A program made the translations under genes and the position numbers. Positions 25,712 through 38,940 of a stretch of 64,000 bases of DNA are shown here, one piece after another (within the stretch, counting starts at the first letter, position 1; each line of letters opens with the position of its first letter). The stretch comes from Sporothrix humicola. Lineage: Eukaryota; Ascomycota; Sordariomycetes; Ophiostomatales; Ophiostomataceae. The notes under the pieces are model-generated. The model saw nothing but the letters and a program-made list of their open reading frames with translations. It was not told the origin of the DNA and did no database searches. The DNA lies in NCBI GenBank assembly GCA_021396245.1, contig WNYE01000003.1, positions 372,001 to 436,000 of the forward strand. Reading direction: 5' to 3'.

Positions 25712-25744
25712 GGGGGCGTCTAGGGCGTTTAGGGGTGTTTGGGG
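25712..25744 (+). other. G-quadruplex-type, telomere-like G runs
   Basis: Four runs of 3-5 G with spacers of 5-6 nt, within sequence of the form TCTAGGG..TTTAGGGG..TTTGGGG. It fits the usual four-run G-quadruplex pattern and looks like degenerate TTAGGG units. Confidence 0.5.
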
Positions 25745-26434
25745 TGCTAAGGCAGTAATACTTTACAGCGCCAAGCTGGAGATGCGTAAGAACAGTACCC
25801 TAGACCAGGGGCAACGACAAACTTACGAGGATGAGTAGAGCATAAAATGATAACATAAGAATTGCCACTTTAGACGACCACATCTGAAATTCATGTGAAA
25901 GAAATGGCTAAAAGGTCAAAGACAGATATAGATTATAATAATAGTGGCCAATGGGCAACAATACGAGTGGCTGCTGATGGAAAGGGATAGGTTTGAAAAG
26001 GTGGTGTCCTCGAAAATGTTGAATGTTGGATGTTGGATTTCGATGGGAAAATTATCAATGCTAGATGAACATCTTGACAACCACGGTTTGTTCGATGGTC
26101 TTGCTTTACAGAGGCGCAGTGGAGATCAGACGAAGCGGAACGGGAGAAAAGGTCGGCGCAGGGATGCCACGAGGAATAGAGTGTGCTCTAAGACATAAGT
26201 ATATGAGGATAAAAAAGAAAATAATATTCAAGATATATCAGATCAGCCGGTAATTAAAGGGACAGCAAAGCCTTGAATTGTGGCTGGTTTTGCCAGTATT
26301 CAGACATATCAAAAACTGAGAATATCAGAAAAGCCCTTGGTGGAATACCAATGGTCTAGATTGAATGGTCTGGGTATTGGTTTTCCTGGTTGGATCGTAT
26401 TCTTATTACAGTGCTCTCTATTTCTTTTCCTTTC

Positions 26435-26471
26435 TTTCTCCTCCGTCTTTCTCCTCCGTCTTTCTCCTCCA
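26435..26471. repeat. 13-bp tandem repeat, about 3 copies
   Basis: Unit TTTCTCCTCCGTC at 26435, 26448 and (partial) 26461. Pyrimidine minisatellite in intergenic DNA. Confidence 0.9.
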
Positions 26472-26750
26472 TATTTTCTCCTCGGCGCCATGACAAGCAT
26501 ACGGAGCATTCCGTCGAGGCACTAACAAGCAGACACTACCCCAAAATGTCTGTGTGTCGACGAACTGGTGATCCTGTCAAAGTTTGTAGCGTACGTCTGA
26601 GGGTATGTCCACTCAAGATAGTTTGACAGTAGTCTGGAGTCCGAGAACAGTAGTCGTCAAGCCTGCTTCTTTTCCAAGAGTCTGTGTGTTTTATGGCGTT
26701 CATGGGCTGACCAGTCGCAATTCGACGGAAAGAAATATCCAGCAGCCACG

Positions 26751-26790
26751 ACGAGCTACAGTGAGCTACAAGAAGCTACAAGAAGCTACA
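26751..26790. repeat. 10-bp tandem repeat, 4 copies
   Basis: Four successive units ending AGCTACA, with two identical copies of AGAAGCTACA at 26771 and 26781. Confidence 0.9.
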
Positions 26791-29700
26791 GCAAGCGGCC
26801 CTTGGCGGGGAGAGAAGCGAGGAAAATAGAGGAATCGATAAAAGACCATCAAAGACCAAAACCAAACCAAAGGCACGGATGCGGTCGTAGCTCGCGAGCG
26901 CCGGGCGCGAAAAAGCTTGGACAGCGGACTTGGACCGTCAACGCTATCAAACTATCGAAAACCACTGCAAACTACGAAGCAATCGTGCCATTTTCTCCTC
27001 TTTCTCTCCATTCTGCCACGCTTTTACCATGCCTTTTCTGTCAGTGCTACAGGCTTGGGGCCAAGAGGTTTGTAGGGCTAAAACTGACAGGCAAGGTCGG
27101 CGAGGGATAGGAAGAAATATTCAGAGAACTGTGATGAAATAATGACTTGACAAAAAAGGCACAGACAGAAACAAGTAGATAAATTCGAGCTCGACACAAA
27201 GCTGGATACTGGCCACAGGACACGAGGCAAAAATGCTTATTATGAAAGAGACCCAGAGCTGTCAAAAGTCTGGTTCTGGGGATATTTCAGTGTGCCCCAG
27301 ACGCGTGTTTTTAATAATGAGATATGGTGGTACCTCCTTCCTTCAGCTTTGGTTCTCAGAGATCCAGCCCGGCTTTTACTATTTTTGGTCTCTCTAGAAA
27401 GTGCATATTCATATCCATATTTGGTATTGTTGTGCATTATTTCATGTCCATTCATATCCAGCAGGCTGAGGGTAAAAAGCGACAGATGGTGATAGACAGG
27501 ACAGGAAAGTGACATATTACCACGGCGGCGCAGTACAACTGAAAATAACACCAACCTGAATCTCCTCAATTCCCACCAGTTCACAAAGGGTAACATTACA
27601 CGAACAATAGCAAAATGGTAGAAAGTGGTAAGATGACCGGATCAGGGTCGTAGAGGATGAGGCCAGTCAAAAGAAGAAAGCAAAACACTGTCTGACAGAG
27701 TCTCCCTCGTGGCTGTGAACACGAAAGGATACTTTGCGTCGTAGATACAACCTACAACCTTCCTCCAACATGGTCAAACGTTGAGTTCAACGGCTGGCAT
27801 ACCAGGCAACAGATGGTAGACCACAGACCACCAAAAAGGCACACACAGGGGCCCCACGTTTACCCATGTCCCACGTCGTGGGCTCCGTACCGGTCAAGCA
27901 AGACTGGCAAACTGGCAGGGGGGAGGATGCCCACCGTGTCGTAATATTGACAGAAACAAGGAGGATTTTGGACATTTTGGAGGCACTAGGCGTGCCTACA
28001 AACGTTTTACGGCAGTCACTCGCAGCCAACGGTCAAGAGCGCAGTCCAGAAGGGAAAAGTCTCAGTTTCCCAATATCCCCAGATCCCAGCAAAGCAAGAC
28101 ACACGAACCTCTCTCCATGAGCTCGTGCGCAAGACACAAATGCAAGACAGGCCGACAAGTTTGCAAGTTCGTGGGGTAATATCGAGTTTCTTACTCACGT
28201 TGCAATATGCGGAAAAACAAGGACCCTTTTGCCTTGACTTTGACAGTGTTATGTTTTTTATGTCTCTTTACGTCTCACGAAAAAGAAGCTAAAGTGTCTG
28301 GGCGCAATCGTGTCGCAAGAACGAAAAGAGTAGTTCCCCGGCATGACTACAAAGTGGTCCGTATTGTCAACATTGACCTTTTACTTTTCTAATTCGCTAC
28401 CATGCTCGCGGCATCGGCATTCACATCGAAACGCCGTCTTTCATCCACTCTCCACAGACCCGTAAGGGTGTCGTGGATTTACCCTGGCTTGGAAAATATA
28501 CCCTGCGCCCCAAGCCAAGGGCTTGAACATGAAAGTCGAGAGATGATATTCAATGCATTTTAAGCGAGGATGTGTTCCTTACTCGTTAGCTACAGACGAC
28601 AGAAGGTCTTTGAAAAAATACACAGGATGACTATCAAGTCATGAAAAAAGAACACCTCAGCCAATATCGACACATCAACAGTCAACTCGACTCTGCCAAT
28701 ATTGAAGGACTGGCCAGGCCCTCTGGTGTCTCCTCGTCGTCTCCTGTCTCACCTGCCAAAAAGGCAACTTCCGCAGCAGATCGTTGTTGGAGCGGAGACT
28801 TGCAGTGGACAATCGCAGAAGAGAAACAATTTGTGGAGAATTATGATGGACAGCGGATGAGAGTCAAAATTGAAGTCGGCTTTGTTTGTGGACTTTTTTG
28901 AGCTGTCAAACTTGCCGCAAAAATTATGCAGCCAGGGAGTTTACACAGCACTTGGGGCTGGACTCTTTTGCATAGTTGTGCTCAAAAGAAAAAAGAAAAG
29001 AAAAAGGAAATCCTCCGCACCCAATGAGGGAAGGAGACGTGCAAAAGAAACAAAGGAAAAGGTTCGTGCACAAAAGTCTGCATGAGCATGACGGTATGCA
29101 GCATTCCCATACGTTGGATTCGTCGCCTGTTTGCATGCATGGAGGCTGGCCAAGACCTGCCAAAGTTGTATCAAAGCATCGAGAAGGCTATCGGTCGTGC
29201 TTTGACTTGAGGATAGAGAAGGGAAAGCATACAGTTATTCTGTGAAGAATTCTCATGACCGTCGATGTTTACTTATACAAAATATTGTGCAGTTAATACA
29301 GAACATAGTCCAGCAAAACAATTGGCAACAGCCGTTCCTAGCGGGAAATGGCACATGTTCTGGTCTATCTTTTCTCTTTTGGCGGCACCGGACAAGCCTC
29401 CCGAACGCAACCTCGCCCCATCACATACTGGAAAAAAGGGGTGCATCAGTGCAAAAGTGAGCAACAGCGAGTTTGAGTAAAGAGCAAAAGAAAAGAGTGA
29501 TGACCGGCAGGCAGGTCGACAAAGGTTATTCGTGTGTTTGCAAAGCCATCGCATTTCGCCAAAATATGTGTATCGAAAAAGAAAGTTTTGTCCTCTTCTA
29601 TCCCCTATTTGTCCTCCATCCTTTTCCCATCTCCAACGTATTAACGTGTCTCCAGCAGATCCACAACATGGGTAAGGACTGTCTGACGGACAGCTAGAGT

Positions 29701-32700
29701 TTATCAACTTGCTCCCCCGTCCTCCGTTCCTTTAACTTTCTTTTTTTGTCGGAACCATTTCCAACACCAGCAATGACTTTCCGGTCCGTCCGCGCCGTCT
29801 CCCGTCGAGATCCTTTCTCTTGAGTCCCTTGTATCTTGTATCTCGTCGCTGCACTTTGCCCCCTGTCCCGCTCGTGGCCAGTCCGTGGTTCGTTCACATG
29901 CGTCGTGATAAAAAGGAAAACGGAGAAACAATAGCCGTCAACAGAAGAAATACAGTACTTTTGTAAAAACGTTGACAAGAACACACGCACACACAACAGG
30001 CTGACGCCTTGTACATGTATCCTGCAGAGCACTGTCCCCCTCCCTCTCGTGCATGCCTCGCGAACGGCCGTCAACCAGAAAATATGCAGACGCGGGACAA
30101 TCCTCGACCTCGCTACAACCCTCCAAGTAGGCTTTCTTTCTTTTTACTTTTTGCACAGCAACTCACAGCAGGGCATAAATAAACATCGTACGAATTGGAT
30201 GTGCATACGTCCAAGCAGTGACCGAAAGGAAGCGACCGAAGACGGCGACGGCGACGCGCGAGAGCTGTGCATATTCAATGCTACATTGTAGCCTCGGGTA
30301 AGGAAGCCTATGCTTTCCCAAGAGAAGGCATATCAGTCGATCCCTCTTGAAGTGGAAACAAATGAAAGAAAGGAAGGGGGGGGATTGTACGAGAACTTCG
30401 CCCTTATGCTCGACAGCATAGGTAAAATTTTCACGAAAGTGGTGTGCATGCAACCTCGCAGGGGAAAAGAAAACAAAAAATGGAGGCTGAAAGGGGACGA
30501 AAAGGAGGCAAAAAGGAGGCAAGAGGAGACGAAAAGGAGATACGGAAAACGAAATATTGAGAGGCAGAAACATGTAAAAAATAAACAAGAAATCCCGGCT
30601 CGAGTTGCACTTCAAAAAGGAGGTCAACAAGGAGCAGAAGAATGCCGAGAGGAAGAAAAGAAATGCGGATATCGACTTGAGCCTCGCCCCTATTTTCGTA
30701 TTGTTCAACGGCAATTGGCCACAAAAAGTGAAGTATCGAAGAAACTCCAAGAGAACGTTGTCGTTGTTCTCCGTCTGCTCCACGTTACTCCATATTAGCC
30801 GTTACCATTGATGCGCATCAATGCCTTTTCTGTCAGAATCCTGTGCCCTTGGTGGCCCTTCTGGAGCCTACGATCCTCTGTTCTAGGCCCCTGGCACAAC
30901 GTGAAACGCAACCGCCTGGTGATCGGCGCCGTGTAGTGTCGCGCGAAAGCAGACTGCCTTCCTTTCGTTCTGACTCCCGCTTTATTTTGGTTCCCGCGCT
31001 CCGTCGCCCGTCGTCCGTCGTCCGCTGCTCACGTCAAAAACGACCAAGGGCCGGTACGTCGCACGTCGTACTTGTCGATCTCTTTCTCTCGTGCGCCTCG
31101 CTTCTTTCGCTTCCTCTCGCTTCTTCCTCCACAATAGCGGGCCTTGCAAGCATCGAGAAAAGAATTCATCCCCAGGTGGCGAGGCGAGAAGTTATCAAAA
31201 TACGTCGTAGACAAGGAGACAGACACGTCAACATCTTGTAATGTTGCAGACAAAGCTTCCATCGCAATCTCGGATCCTCTTCCACGGAGCTGGGCGAGGC
31301 AATGTTGGTTGGGAAACAATAGAACGACAAGTGGATCAGAATAAAAGAACAAAGAGGGCAAAATACAAACATGTAAACAGAAAATACAAGACACATAATA
31401 AACATGCATCAAACGATGCACAAGATGCGCCGAATGCACTGCATCAAACTGCCGGGACTATGCCCCGGCTATTGTGCCATGTGGCAATACCGAGCAAGCA
31501 GATAGCCTCGTTTACTTTTTGGGACAAGAACTTGGTATGTACGTTGTGCGAAGCATGATATTATGTGTTTGATACACAATCCTTTGGGCGGCTATTTAAT
31601 ACAAACGACAGAGAAAGGAAAGAGTAGCGATGACATGTGTGGGCATCCCCCACGTATGACATGAGACGACGCGAGGCATGGAGATATGCATATGTAGGAG
31701 CGTATGCGATGTTGTGTCGGTGATCGTGGCTGGACTCGATATTGATGTGGTACAGGAAGATGTTTGCTTATGGCCCATCTTGTAGCATACCTCCGGTGCT
31801 GTTTTATTCTATAATATTTATAAGGAAAAAGTTGGTGCAGACATACATACTTCCGGTTTTAGTGAAATATTTCATGTTATGGATGTTTAAATAAATCCAC
31901 GCGTGCAATACTTTTTAGAAAAAGAACAAAAAAACATTATATATTAAATCGCATCAACACAGCATGGAAAATTTTATACAATATTTGTTCAAGCCTTATT
32001 CAATATTTGTGTGACTATGCTTCTTCGTACAAATGTTACTTATCTTCAAAGCCTGCATGTACGATGCACGCTCAGATATTTGAGCTTGGGCACCACACGG
32101 CTCAATGCTCAATGTCACCAAAATGAACAAACCTGGTTGATGGGAAAATTATGTGCTGCAGATGGAATACGCCGAGGCCGCAACGCTTTGATCTTGAAAA
32201 GGCATCACGATGCGATGCAAGATGCAGAGACATAAAATGGATGGCACAAAGTCTCTCAGTCAACATGATATTGGATGCACGACGTACGAGACTGGCCTCG
32301 GCCCGGATAGCAACCCGGGGAACGACCGATGGTCGACAAACGGCGGCCTGTGCTTTATGCTTGTCTGGCGGGGGCGAAGAACGTCGCCGACTTGATAGGA
32401 TGCGAGATAGGATATGGGCTGCCAGTAGACCCGGTGGCGCACCCGGGGATGCATGTGCTCGGGACCCTTTTTCTATGTAAACCCAGTACCCTGTCACCGA
32501 CCGCTATGGTCATCTCCCACGACGTACATATTCAATCCGGCATGCTTGTGCTGAGTCTTCCGTGTTTGTCTGGGCGTTGACTTCTTCCACCTTTCCAAAG
32601 GCGACTGAAAACTACACGTCCGCTGATTTATGGCCGCCGGCTTTCGATGTCGGGTGTCGGATGTCGGCTGCCGCCGGTCATTGACTATGACTAAACCTGG

Positions 32701-32956
32701 AATCTCCAAAGTGACATTGATTCCAATGCCGTACCGGTGTGTAATTACCTCAGTTACCGCATCATTTGAAAGAAGAGCATGAGATTGATGGCACATAATT
32801 TTCTTGGTGATGATTCAATTGTTCTGGTGCTGCCAACCTAGCACCACAATATTCGCAATGTTGACATAACTCTGTACAGACTGTGCGTCCTCTCTTCAAT
32901 TGATATAAACGTAAACGTGCATCTCAAGTAGGCGATACCAGCTCGCTTCCGCCTCC

Positions 32957-33979
32957 TTACTTCTCAAAGCTCATCACGGCATACCGGAACGTGCCGTTGG
33001 CGTACCCGCGCCGCATCGCCCGGAAGGCCTGCAAAAAGGCAATACCGTCGCGGCCCTGGCTCAACGCAAACGCCCACAGCGACGGTTTTTGCACCAGCGC
33101 CCACGACAGATCCCACGTCTGCTTGACGTCTTGAGAAATGTCCCTGGGCTCTGAAAAAACACGAAGACTGGCGGTGGTGGCCAGCTCGACGTAGCCAGCC
33201 TGGGTGCACATGGGCGGCAGCAGCATACCGTCCTCGATGGGCTTGATGTCGTTGTCAAACTGGGCGGTGTCCAGACCCTCATTCTTGAACCAGTCGGCCA
33301 GCACCAGCTTTCCGCCCGGTCTCAAGACGCGGTATGCGTTGCGGAAGAACAGGGCCTTGTCGGGGAAGTGGCTGAGGGCCTCGCTGATCCAGACAACGTC
33401 AAACTTGTCGGCGTCGGCCGCGAAAAACTCGCCCATCTTCTCGGCGTCGAGCTCGAGGAAGCGGACGCGGCCCTTGCCTACCGAGATAAAACCGTCTTCG
33501 CCGGCTGGCGAGGCGCCCTCGCTCTTCTCGGCCAGCTTGGTGGCCAGCTCGACCTGCCGTGTCGAGATGGTGATGCCCGTGACGCGGGCGCCGAGGTTCG
33601 ACGCCAGGTACCGCGACGTGCCGCCGACACCGCAGCCGACGTCGAGTACCGACAACGTCTTGCCCGCCTTGTCCTCGCCTCCGGCTTCGCTCTCCTTGTC
33701 CAGTCCCGAGATCGACAACAACAGCTTGATCAGATTGGCCTGGGCCGTCTCCTTGCTCTCATTCGCCTTGCTTTCGTCCGTCGGCCAGTAGCCGTGGTGG
33801 ATGTGCTCTCCCCACAGGCTGACATAGTAGTCGCTGGCCAGGTCATAGTGCTGCTTGATGCGGTCTTTCAAGGCCTGCATGGTCGTGTGGGCGAGGCCCA
33901 TGGGGGTATCATACTGGCGGCTGAGGTCGGTATTCTCGGCGGGCACATCGGCCGGCGTGGTGGCAGTTGATTCGGCCAT
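32957..33979 (-). CDS. SAM-dependent methyltransferase, gamma-tocopherol-methyltransferase-like
   Basis: Class I S-adenosylmethionine-dependent methyltransferase of 340 residues in a single exon. The SAM-binding motif I is VLDVGCGVGG (111-120); the acidic end of strand 2 and LELDAE (175-180) supply further cofactor contacts; post-motif PGGKLVLADW is at 221-230. The segment before motif I (IKQHYDLASDYY..LWGEHIHHGYW, 41-65) is typical of the gamma-tocopherol / sterol C-methyltransferase branch. Fungi make no tocopherol, so the substrate is probably another hydrophobic or prenylated compound; this is inference. I chose the ATG at 33979 because the upstream in-frame extension to 34111 is low-complexity and contains a likely intron acceptor. 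No signal peptide or membrane helix. It stands alone in a gene-poor area, so context gives no pathway. Confidence 0.92.
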   Translation of the reverse strand: MAESTATTPADVPAENTDLSRQYDTPMGLAHTTMQALKDRIKQHYDLASDYYVSLWGEHIHHGYWPTDESKANESKETAQANLIKLLLSISGLDKESEAGGEDKAGKTLSVLDVGCGVGGTSRYLASNLGARVTGITISTRQVELATKLAEKSEGASPAGEDGFISVGKGRVRFLELDAEKMGEFFAADADKFDVVWISEALSHFPDKALFFRNAYRVLRPGGKLVLADWFKNEGLDTAQFDNDIKPIEDGMLLPPMCTQAGYVELATTASLRVFSEPRDISQDVKQTWDLSWALVQKPSLWAFALSQGRDGIAFLQAFRAMRRGYANGTFRYAVMSFEK

Positions 33980-34041
33980 TGTGTGTGCGTACACGAGTGT
34001 GCGAGTGGTTGGGTTGGTTGTTGTTTGAGTGCAGGCCCTGT

Positions 34042-34215
34042 CTGTTGTGTTGTTAGTGTCTTGGAATCGGCATGAGCTGAAATGCAAAAGAGATGCAAGA
34101 GATGCAAGCACCCGACGATCGTAGCTCCGTACGCGGGAAGGGATGTGCAGAGGAGGACGTTGCGGAAGGAGTCGAGGAAGATGTCGGAAGGAAGGAGCAA
34201 GTTGCTTGTTCTTAC
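34042..34215 (-). other. possible 5' UTR intron of the methyltransferase gene
   Basis: The minus strand has GTAAGA after CAACAG at 34215 and, 174 nt on, a CACTAAC branch site followed by CAACAG ending at 34042 (a second AG lies 4 nt further). These are good fungal splice signals 63 nt before the start codon. Not tested by transcripts. Confidence 0.4.
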
Positions 34216-37200
34216 CTGTTGTAGATGTCTTGACTGTCTCTCTTCAAAAGGAAAGGACGGCAAAAAAGCGGTCAATTTTGTGTGCTGTACACGTAGAAGC
34301 TGCCGGTATGTACGCGATGTGAGACAGGCGATGAACGGGTCGGTCCTTCCCTTTTCGATAGTTTATCAAGGTGTTCGCCTTACAAGGGAGGAGCTGATCT
34401 GTGTCTCTTGCGAATCTGTGTCGGCTCTTGTCTCGTCGACGAATGTGATGATGCCCAACGGCGGATGTAGGGAGACGGAGAAGAGTCTTTATGTCCCCAA
34501 TTGATATCGTGGAGGCTGTGAGAAAATAGTAAGGTACGGAGAGGGAGGGAGATCGACGCCCAGACGGTGCAACTGTTTTGACTGCCAATTGCTCCAGTTG
34601 AGTTCCAATTGCTTGATATTTCGTATTTTCACAAGCTTGCCAAGGTCACATACGATTCGGGGTCAAATTGAAAAGAATTAACAATACTGAAGGCAGCAAA
34701 AGGTCAAGATAAAGCAATGTATCCTGTTACGTTGTACTCCTTGCGCGCGGAGCTCTGAGCTTGGAGCTCCTGGTGGGCGCGGGGTTACGATTCAAAGGTT
34801 CCAAAACAGAAGGTGCAGGTTGGAGAACGGACAGGGAGAACCAGGGCCCGTTTCGGAAGGCTCAGTCTCCTCTCCTCTTTCCTCATGACCTCAAGGAGCT
34901 CTTCTGAACTCTCACACGGAAGGCGCAGCCCACGACGTCAGCTCGGGCGTTGCGAGGCAAGAGCAGACCTGGCCTACGGAGTGGCAATTGAAGGCCCATT
35001 GCCACGATTATTTGTATAACAGTAAATGAATTCCACCGTCGCCGGCCGGCATTCTGCTTGCGCCGAATCTCAATTCGCAGGGAAACATTTAAAGTCGTGA
35101 CGTTAAAGGTCAGGGCGGGGGAGGGGTCGGTTTCGAGTGTTGCTCCGTGCTCCGCCGGTTTTGTGAGGAGGAAGGAGGAATTAAAAATAAATGAAAATAA
35201 ATGCAAATAAAGATCGCGATAAGATAGAGCTCATCTGGAGCTCTCGCTCGGAATGACGAAGACGATGTCGATGGAGCAATTGAACGACCGTCTTTCACAT
35301 GCAACGTGGTGGTCAATAAAAAAAAAAACATGCAACGGTCTCGATAATTGAAAGGAAATATAAATAAGGAGGCCCCCGTCGAAAATATCAATAGTTTCTC
35401 ATGGGTTGCGCGCGTTAAAATCGTTGTGTCGCTCCAGCAGCCCAGTCTATGAATTTTGACTCCAAAACGGGAAGCACTACTGTCCAGTAGTGGTGTGGAC
35501 ACTGATGTTTACCCAGGACACTATTGATGCATGCTTGTGCGAATCAATTGACTGGATCCAATGCTCCGTCTTTTCATTCAAGGACCGTTTGCTCCTGATC
35601 TTTTGTTTTTTTTTGTATTTGTATCTCAAGGAGTATTCCCGGCGTGCACATCACAGGTCTTGGCAATCGGCAGAGGGGAGACCAAAAACCTTGGAGACTG
35701 GCTCCGGGAACGCCGAACAAGACCGTTCCGCATTGCAATTTCAATATACTTGTTTATTGCTGTGCGGAGGACTTGCATTTTCACAAGATGTGGATGGTGG
35801 AGAACGACAGGGAATGACAGAGTGCACTTGTGTGCGGAAATGCACTCTGAGAAACTCAAAAAACAGGGTCGATAGCCTTGTGCATGCCAATCACAGGGAC
35901 GATCGCCGTCTCAGACAGTAATGTGCCGTCTTTCTGCAACTGCAACCACTGGGGGCTCAAGTTGAGACTGTCTCGCGGGCTTTCGTGAGTTTGTGTCTTT
36001 CAAAGGTCTTCCGGCCAAATTCTCACATTACGGAGCAATACCTGTGAAATACCTGTGTGACGGGCTCGTATATTTCCCTGAGACTTTGAGAGTCATAAAA
36101 GCCTCAAAGCTTCTTCTACTCGACGTTCTTCCAGTCTTGATCTTTCTTCCACTTTGGTCATCCTCTAGACTGGTTCGTATTGCAGTTTGCAGCGGGAAGC
36201 AAACAGCGAAAAAGCTTGGCCAACACGTTGTCGGCGGGAGGGGATGGCTTGTGTAATATTGACGATATTCCACTTGCACTCGCAAGGAGAGGGAGAAGCA
36301 GAAAAACAGGAAAGGCATGAACACAGGTGCAGACACAAACACAAGCATAGTACAGGCAGCATTGTGCGAGGTGTTCCTTGTCACCTTGTCTCTCCCAGTC
36401 GGACGGGACACAAAATAACCCGGAGTGTGGCAAGCCAAGTCTGGGTTGTGTTTGTGATAACAAGGTGGTGTCAGGTGAGCCAAGATTCAAGATGTTCACT
36501 GGGCATTTGTTAAATAGGTCGAGTTCTGGGCTCATGATGCTCTGACACTGTGGCACTGTACGAAGTACATCCGGCGGCGTTACCACGAAAGGCCGGTGAT
36601 TGAGCCTCGAGGTCTTTCGATATTGAATGCAAGCGACATGGAAAAGCGGCAAATCGAGAAATATCGGTGCCTGCTCGTCCAATGGATATGGACACAAAAG
36701 TTGTCACAGATTTAGTCGTTTTCGATGTTTTGGGCGAGGCGGTGCATTTCAGAGCAGCACAGCACTGGCTGCCTCTTCTGCCTCTTCTGCCACTATGAAA
36801 TGCACTAGCAAGGGGAGAGCGCGATTCGCTCAGTGGCTCGAGTGGCCATTAAGTCATGCTGGCCTACGCCTGGCCAGGGCCCGGCGTTAAAATAGTAGGT
36901 CCCCAGGTCCCTTGTCCCCAACGGTACCAACAAAACGGGAGCCAACCACCACTGGCCGGGGCGAACAGGGGGGGATAAATCGTTGGGAGTGGGGCGCCGG
37001 TGTCAAAATGGGCGCCTCTGAGTGGCTGGCTCGCTGGCTGTGTCCTCTAATGTTCCTGAAGGCACTGGCACGCCCGGAAAAGCAGGGTCATGCCCAGATG
37101 CCGATGACGAACACAGGAGGCAAAAAGACAAAAGAACAAAAAGGCAAAAGAGAGGGCATTCAGAAATAGAGACGAGAGTTGGATGGACGTGAATCTTGCC

Positions 37201-37380
37201 CCCAATTCGCATGACTCCGGTCGATCTGGTGTTGTTTTCACCGAATCAATGACAACCCGTGACCAGTGACGGAACGACGGACGGGTCACAAACTTGAAAT
37301 TGATGGGAGACGTCACTCGAATTTCCATCTTCTCCATATTGTGTCCATTCTTTCTCCATCCATCTCCATCGGCCTGTCCA

Positions 37381-37413
37381 TCGTCTCTCCTTCGTCTCTC
37401 CTTCGTCTCTCCT
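37381..37413. repeat. 11-bp tandem repeat, 3 copies
   Basis: Unit TCGTCTCTCCT repeated three times exactly. Pyrimidine minisatellite. Confidence 0.9.
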
Positions 37414-37698
37414 TCGGCGCTCTTGGTAGTCATTGGTGTCTTGGCTACTTACGCAACTTTCGTACTCGTAATTCAAAGCAAGGGTCTCCTAGTCCGAAGT
37501 AAACACCACACTCTGAATTCAGTAGCCTCTTTCCTCGATACTTGTCGATAGAAAGCCCTGCGGGGACGACGAAATGAGACGACAAAGCCGTCGAAAAGAA
37601 TGCACAGTCTTGCCTCGTTTGAACCATATTGTCGCAAAGCCTATCGAATTGAGACGACCGATTCTGCCCAGTGAAGCACGCCGGTCAATGCAGTCTGT

Positions 37699-37739
37699 AG
37701 CCCACCCAAACAGAGCCCACCGAGCCCACTGCAGCCCAC
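37699..37739 (+). promoter_or_regulatory. four AGCCCAC units spaced about one helical turn
   Basis: AGCCCAC at 37699, 37714, 37723 and 37733. Two more copies 11 nt apart lie at 43230 and 43241, upstream of the hydroxyisourate hydrolase gene. Could be factor-binding sites or a decayed tandem repeat. Confidence 0.3.
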
Positions 37740-38889
37740 TCCACCAATATTTCGATATTTCCTTTCCCATTGCATGCGTCGCGCGCCCCGTTGGGGAAAG
37801 GCGTTCAGCCGGCATCGACCGGCGCAGCAGAAGTGCCTCCTGACAATATCGTATGGTGGAGGGGTCAGATACGAGAGGGCTCTGATTGCGGATTGTGCAT
37901 GTATCTGTTACTTTCCAGAGGCAGAGTCCCCATTGTTTGCGTCGTATGGAGCTCACCTTGCGTCGTATGCATCTGTACTCCGTATGCACAAGAAAAAAGG
38001 GTGATGTGCATTAAAAGCCGCATACCCAGGCCCGAAAGCCCAGCATAGGAAGGTGATGAGGGGACGAAAGGGGAGGAGGAGAAGGCTGGAGACTTGAGTA
38101 CTGAGAACAGTAGAATTATGCGCCGACAGGAAGCGGTGAAATCGGTCAAAATATGGCGAGTACGGCAGTGAGGCCGGGAGAACGAAAAAGCAGCAACGCA
38201 GAAGCAACAGATCGAGAGTCGATCAGTTTGCCAAGCCAGGAAAGAACAAACACCAGCGCCAAGGAGGTGCCGATGCCGATAACCAGTGATGAACAACGAG
38301 GAGAAAATGTTGGACGAGACAGAAAATGACCAGAAAATCGTGAAAACAGAAGGCTGCAAAGCGAGCGAGACAACCAGACAACCTCGCGCCCTACGAGTGG
38401 GTTTGGCCAAGACCGCTCCAAGACCTTTCCAGAACAGGCAGGGACCACCGCCCCAGCTGTACTCGGACCAGCTGGAAGAAAAACAGGCTAGCGATCTTGC
38501 AGTCGGCTTGCAAGTAGAAAAGCGATGAGGAAAGAGGTCGATTCTTCTTTTCCTAGCCTGCTTTCTATTATTGTTTTCTGCGCCGGCTCAGGCTTCGAGG
38601 CTTCTTTCCTGAAATGCCCAACCAAAATAAGGAAAGAACGAAGAAAGTAAACTCAAAACGGAAGCCGCCAGGCTGCTGTTTTGTACATTTTCCAGTGAAG
38701 AAGGCACGACCGAGATGCGTTACGCCATGTTCGCCCCAGCCCGGAGATACCTTGGTCTCGTAATACTGTGCAGCAATTCAGTAACAGTAAAGCTTCGCCA
38801 GGAAGGAGCAGCCACCGTTGTCCGTCGTTGCCTCGCTGCGGCGTGCCATGCATGTTGGGATTACGTTGCTTTGCAGTGATGCAGCCAGT

Positions 38890-38940
38890 CCGCACCTTTC
38901 TTGCACCTTCTGCACCTCGTCCTGCACCGTCTGCACCTTC
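38890..38940. repeat. imperfect GCACCTTC-type tandem repeat
   Basis: Five imperfect units of 10-11 bp around TGCACC in intergenic DNA. Confidence 0.7.

Larger units (their letters stand above)
23157..32956. other. 9.8-kb gene-free stretch
   Basis: From 23.2 to about 25.0 kb the minus strand is strongly pyrimidine-rich: this looks like the leader and promoter of the G-alpha gene. Beyond it no recognisable gene exists up to 33 kb. It holds short tandem repeats (25181, 26435, 26751), a G-run cluster (25712), a purine-rich block at 30450-30680, an A/T-rich island at about 31790-32020 and a G/C-rich island at about 32280-32470 open on both strands but matching nothing known. It may contain untranslated transcripts or decayed repeats. 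Confidence 0.5.

Noticed and set aside
32102..32497. overlapping frames on both strands in a G/C-rich island
   Set aside because: Product matches nothing known; open frames on both strands suggest composition, not coding.
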